Below, in pieces: positions 62,633 to 64,000 of a DNA stretch of 64,000 nucleotides. A model generated the notes under the pieces. It saw only the letters and a program-made list of their open reading frames with translations, did not search any database and was not told the DNA's origin. Numbering within the stretch: the stretch's first letter is position 1; every line of letters begins with the position of its first letter. Source of the stretch: Vreelandella zhaodongensis (GTDB lineage: Bacteria > Pseudomonadota > Gammaproteobacteria > Pseudomonadales > Halomonadaceae); contig NZ_JACCDD010000005.1 in assembly GCF_013415115.1 (NCBI RefSeq), forward strand, positions 186,001 through 250,000, written 5' to 3'. A program made the position numbers and the translations under genes.

Positions 62633-63661
62633 TCAGCCCGCCATATCTAGCACAATGCGGCCTTCTATCTTGCCATCGATCATACGCTGGAAGACGTCAT
62701 TGATATTGTCTAGCGTGTCAGTCGCGACTGTCGCTTTAACTTTACCTTCAGCGGCGAAATCCAGCGCCTCTTGTAGGTCACTGCGCGTGCCCACAATAGA
62801 GCCGCGAATGGTAATACCGTTAAGCACGGTGCTAAAAATTGGCAGTGGAAAGTCACCCGGCGGTAAGCCATTGAGTACCAGCGTGCCACCACGGCGCAGC
62901 ATGTTCTGCGCTTGATCAAACGCCTTCGGCGATACCGCTGTGACCAAGGCACCGTGGGCACCACCAATCGTTTTCTTCAGATACGCCGCTGGGTCAGTTT
63001 TCATGGCGTTAACGGTCACCGTGGCGCCCAGTCGTTCGGCTAACGCTAGTTTACCGTCGTCGATATCAACGGCGGCGACATTCAGCCCCATTGCCCTAGC
63101 GTACTGCACCGCCATATGCCCTAAGCCGCCGACACCAGAGATAACCACCCACTGGCCAGGGCGCGTGTCGGTCATTTTCAAGCCTTTATAGACCGTCACC
63201 CCCGCACACAATACTGGGGCTATTTCAGTGAAATCAACGGCATCTGGCAGGCGACCCACATAGCCCGCATCCGCCAAGGTATAGTCAGCAAACCCGCCAT
63301 TGACCGAGTAACCGGTATTCTGCTGGGACTCGCACAACGTTTCCCACCCGCCCAAACAGTGTTCACAGTAACCACAAGCAGAGTAGAGCCACGGCACGCC
63401 GATACGATCCCCCTCTTTCACATGAGAGACGCCTTCGCCCACAGCCACTATATGCCCTACGCCTTCATGCCCTGGAATAAAGGGCGGTGACGGTTTCACC
63501 GGCCAATCACCATGTGCAGCGTGCAAATCAGTATGGCAAACGCCCGACGCTGCCACTTTCATCAGCACTTCTCCCTGCTTGGGACGAGGCACCGATACTT
63601 CCTCTATTGATAATGGCTGACCGAACTCACGTACGACTGCCGCTCGCATTGTATTATCCAT
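62633..63661 (-). CDS. adhP: Zinc-dependent alcohol dehydrogenase (AdhP type)
   Basis: A 342-residue medium-chain alcohol dehydrogenase. Catalytic zinc ligands lie in [17 protein letters not shown] and [13 protein letters not shown]; the structural zinc site is [20 protein letters not shown]. The NAD motif is [20 protein letters not shown]. It interconverts ethanol or other primary alcohols with aldehydes. GGAG precedes the ATG by 7 bases. The upstream gene on the same strand is an aldehyde dehydrogenase, a sensible partner, but a terminator-like hairpin at 63743-63762 lies between. Confidence 0.93.
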   Translation of the reverse strand: MDNTMRAAVVREFGQPLSIEEVSVPRPKQGEVLMKVAASGVCHTDLHAAHGDWPVKPSPPFIPGHEGVGHIVAVGEGVSHVKEGDRIGVPWLYSACGYCEHCLGGWETLCESQQNTGYSVNGGFADYTLADAGYVGRLPDAVDFTEIAPVLCAGVTVYKGLKMTDTRPGQWVVISGVGGLGHMAVQYARAMGLNVAAVDIDDGKLALAERLGATVTVNAMKTDPAAYLKKTIGGAHGALVTAVSPKAFDQAQNMLRRGGTLVLNGLPPGDFPLPIFSTVLNGITIRGSIVGTRSDLQEALDFAAEGKVKATVATDTLDNINDVFQRMIDGKIEGRIVLDMAG

Positions 63662-63742
63662 GATGCAACTCCTGATGGTTGTCGATGTGGCAGCTTATGG
63701 CTGCTCTTATCGTTAGAGTAAGCGTCAAGGGAGCAACAAAAT

Positions 63743-63762
63743 GCCCGGCAGCGTGGCCGGGC
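63743..63762 (-). terminator. Terminator after the aldehyde dehydrogenase gene
   Basis: GCCCGGC (63743-63749) pairs with GCCGGGC (63756-63762). On the minus strand it is followed by ATTTTGTT, 22 bases after the stop. Confidence 0.75.
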
Positions 63763-63784
63763 GGTATCACTGCAAAACAGCGTA

Positions 63785-64000
63785 TTAGAAGAAACCTAGC
63801 GGGTTGATATCGTAACTCACTAGCAGGTTCTTGGTTTGCTGATAGTGCTCAAGCGCTACTTTGTGAGTTTCGCGACCTACGCCTGATTTCTTATAACCAC
63901 CAAACGCGGCGTGGGCAGGATACTGGTGGTAGCAGTTGGTCCATACGCGTCCCGCTTGAATGCCACGGCCCATACGGAAGGCGACGTTGATATCACGGCT
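63785..64000 (-). CDS. Aldehyde dehydrogenase (partial, C-terminal 71 residues)
   Basis: The gene enters from beyond the right edge. The visible frame includes [40 protein letters not shown] and a C-terminus [17 protein letters not shown]. These match the end of NAD-dependent acetaldehyde-type aldehyde dehydrogenases (ExaC/AldB group). No catalytic residue is inside the window. With adhP next door it could complete an alcohol to acid oxidation. Confidence 0.88.
   Translation of the reverse strand, partial: SRDINVAFRMGRGIQAGRVWTNCYHQYPAHAAFGGYKKSGVGRETHKVALEHYQQTKNLLVSYDINPLGFF

Noticed and set aside
1..64000. Mobile elements, prophage, CRISPR arrays or toxin-antitoxin pairs.
   Set aside because: No transposase, integrase, Cas gene, regularly spaced repeat array or attachment-like duplication was recognised.

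Overview
The window looks like a chromosomal segment of a moderately halophilic gammaproteobacterium of the Halomonas/Vreelandella group. The main reasons are a complete ectoine-degradation set (doeA, doeB, doeX, doeC, doeD), a BetT-type choline/betaine BCCT transporter, a HexR regulator, and the gene order ftsB-ispD-ispF-truD-surE. Base composition looks uniform by eye. I see no rRNA, tRNA, CRISPR array, insertion sequence or prophage.

Layout. 1-2681 (minus): surE (cut by the edge), truD, ispF, ispD and ftsB, tightly overlapped. 2770-5434: a FemAB-like GNAT protein and a coniferyl-aldehyde-type dehydrogenase, divergent. 5528-10759 (plus): a hybrid GAF/PAS histidine kinase, a REC-GGDEF-EAL protein with a degenerate GGDEF motif, and hexR, all overlapping. 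10784-13604: ridA and an Lrp-family regulator, divergent from leuA. 13609-19268: a stress and ion-export block with a TraR/DksA zinc-finger protein, two paralogous tandem universal stress proteins, a tandem crcB pair, an Acr3/BASS-type exporter and a SulP transporter. 19715-21479: NAD-type isocitrate dehydrogenase and a 1-Cys peroxiredoxin.

21625-24917 is a zinc-starvation module. dksA2 (two-cysteine type), a COG0523 GTPase and folE2 overlap by TAATG junctions. A DUF1826 gene is divergent, and a near-ideal Zur palindrome lies between. 25074-27279 holds a psiE-like gene, luxS, an ABM-fold monooxygenase and a type II HAD enzyme.

27411-40016 (all minus) is the ectoine catabolic locus. Between doeX and doeC lies a four-gene cassette without an assigned pathway: a nitrilase-superfamily amidase, an ATP-grasp ligase, a C45-type Ntn acyltransferase/hydrolase, and an oversized Orn/Lys/Arg-decarboxylase-like PLP enzyme. 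Hairpins and a possible promoter separate it from doeCD. This is the best candidate here for an undescribed system.

40238-46559: a GhrA-like reductase, a DUF3108 protein, LysO, a fused SpmA/SpmB-like protein, a DUF3422 protein, and (minus) an asparaginase behind an AGCS alanine/glycine symporter. The AGCS leader carries a sigma-54-like promoter and a possible Shine-Dalgarno-masking repeat. 48324-51483: an OsmC-YcaO fusion and a divergent XRE-type regulator. 51500-60289: a TetR regulator, an RND adaptor and pump, BaeS/BaeR-like two-component genes, a lipoprotein esterase and a Spy-like chaperone. The promoters at both ends of this module share an 11-bp-phased TTGCACA repeat. 60494-64000: betT with a BetI-like operator, a zinc alcohol dehydrogenase, and the C-terminus of an aldehyde dehydrogenase.
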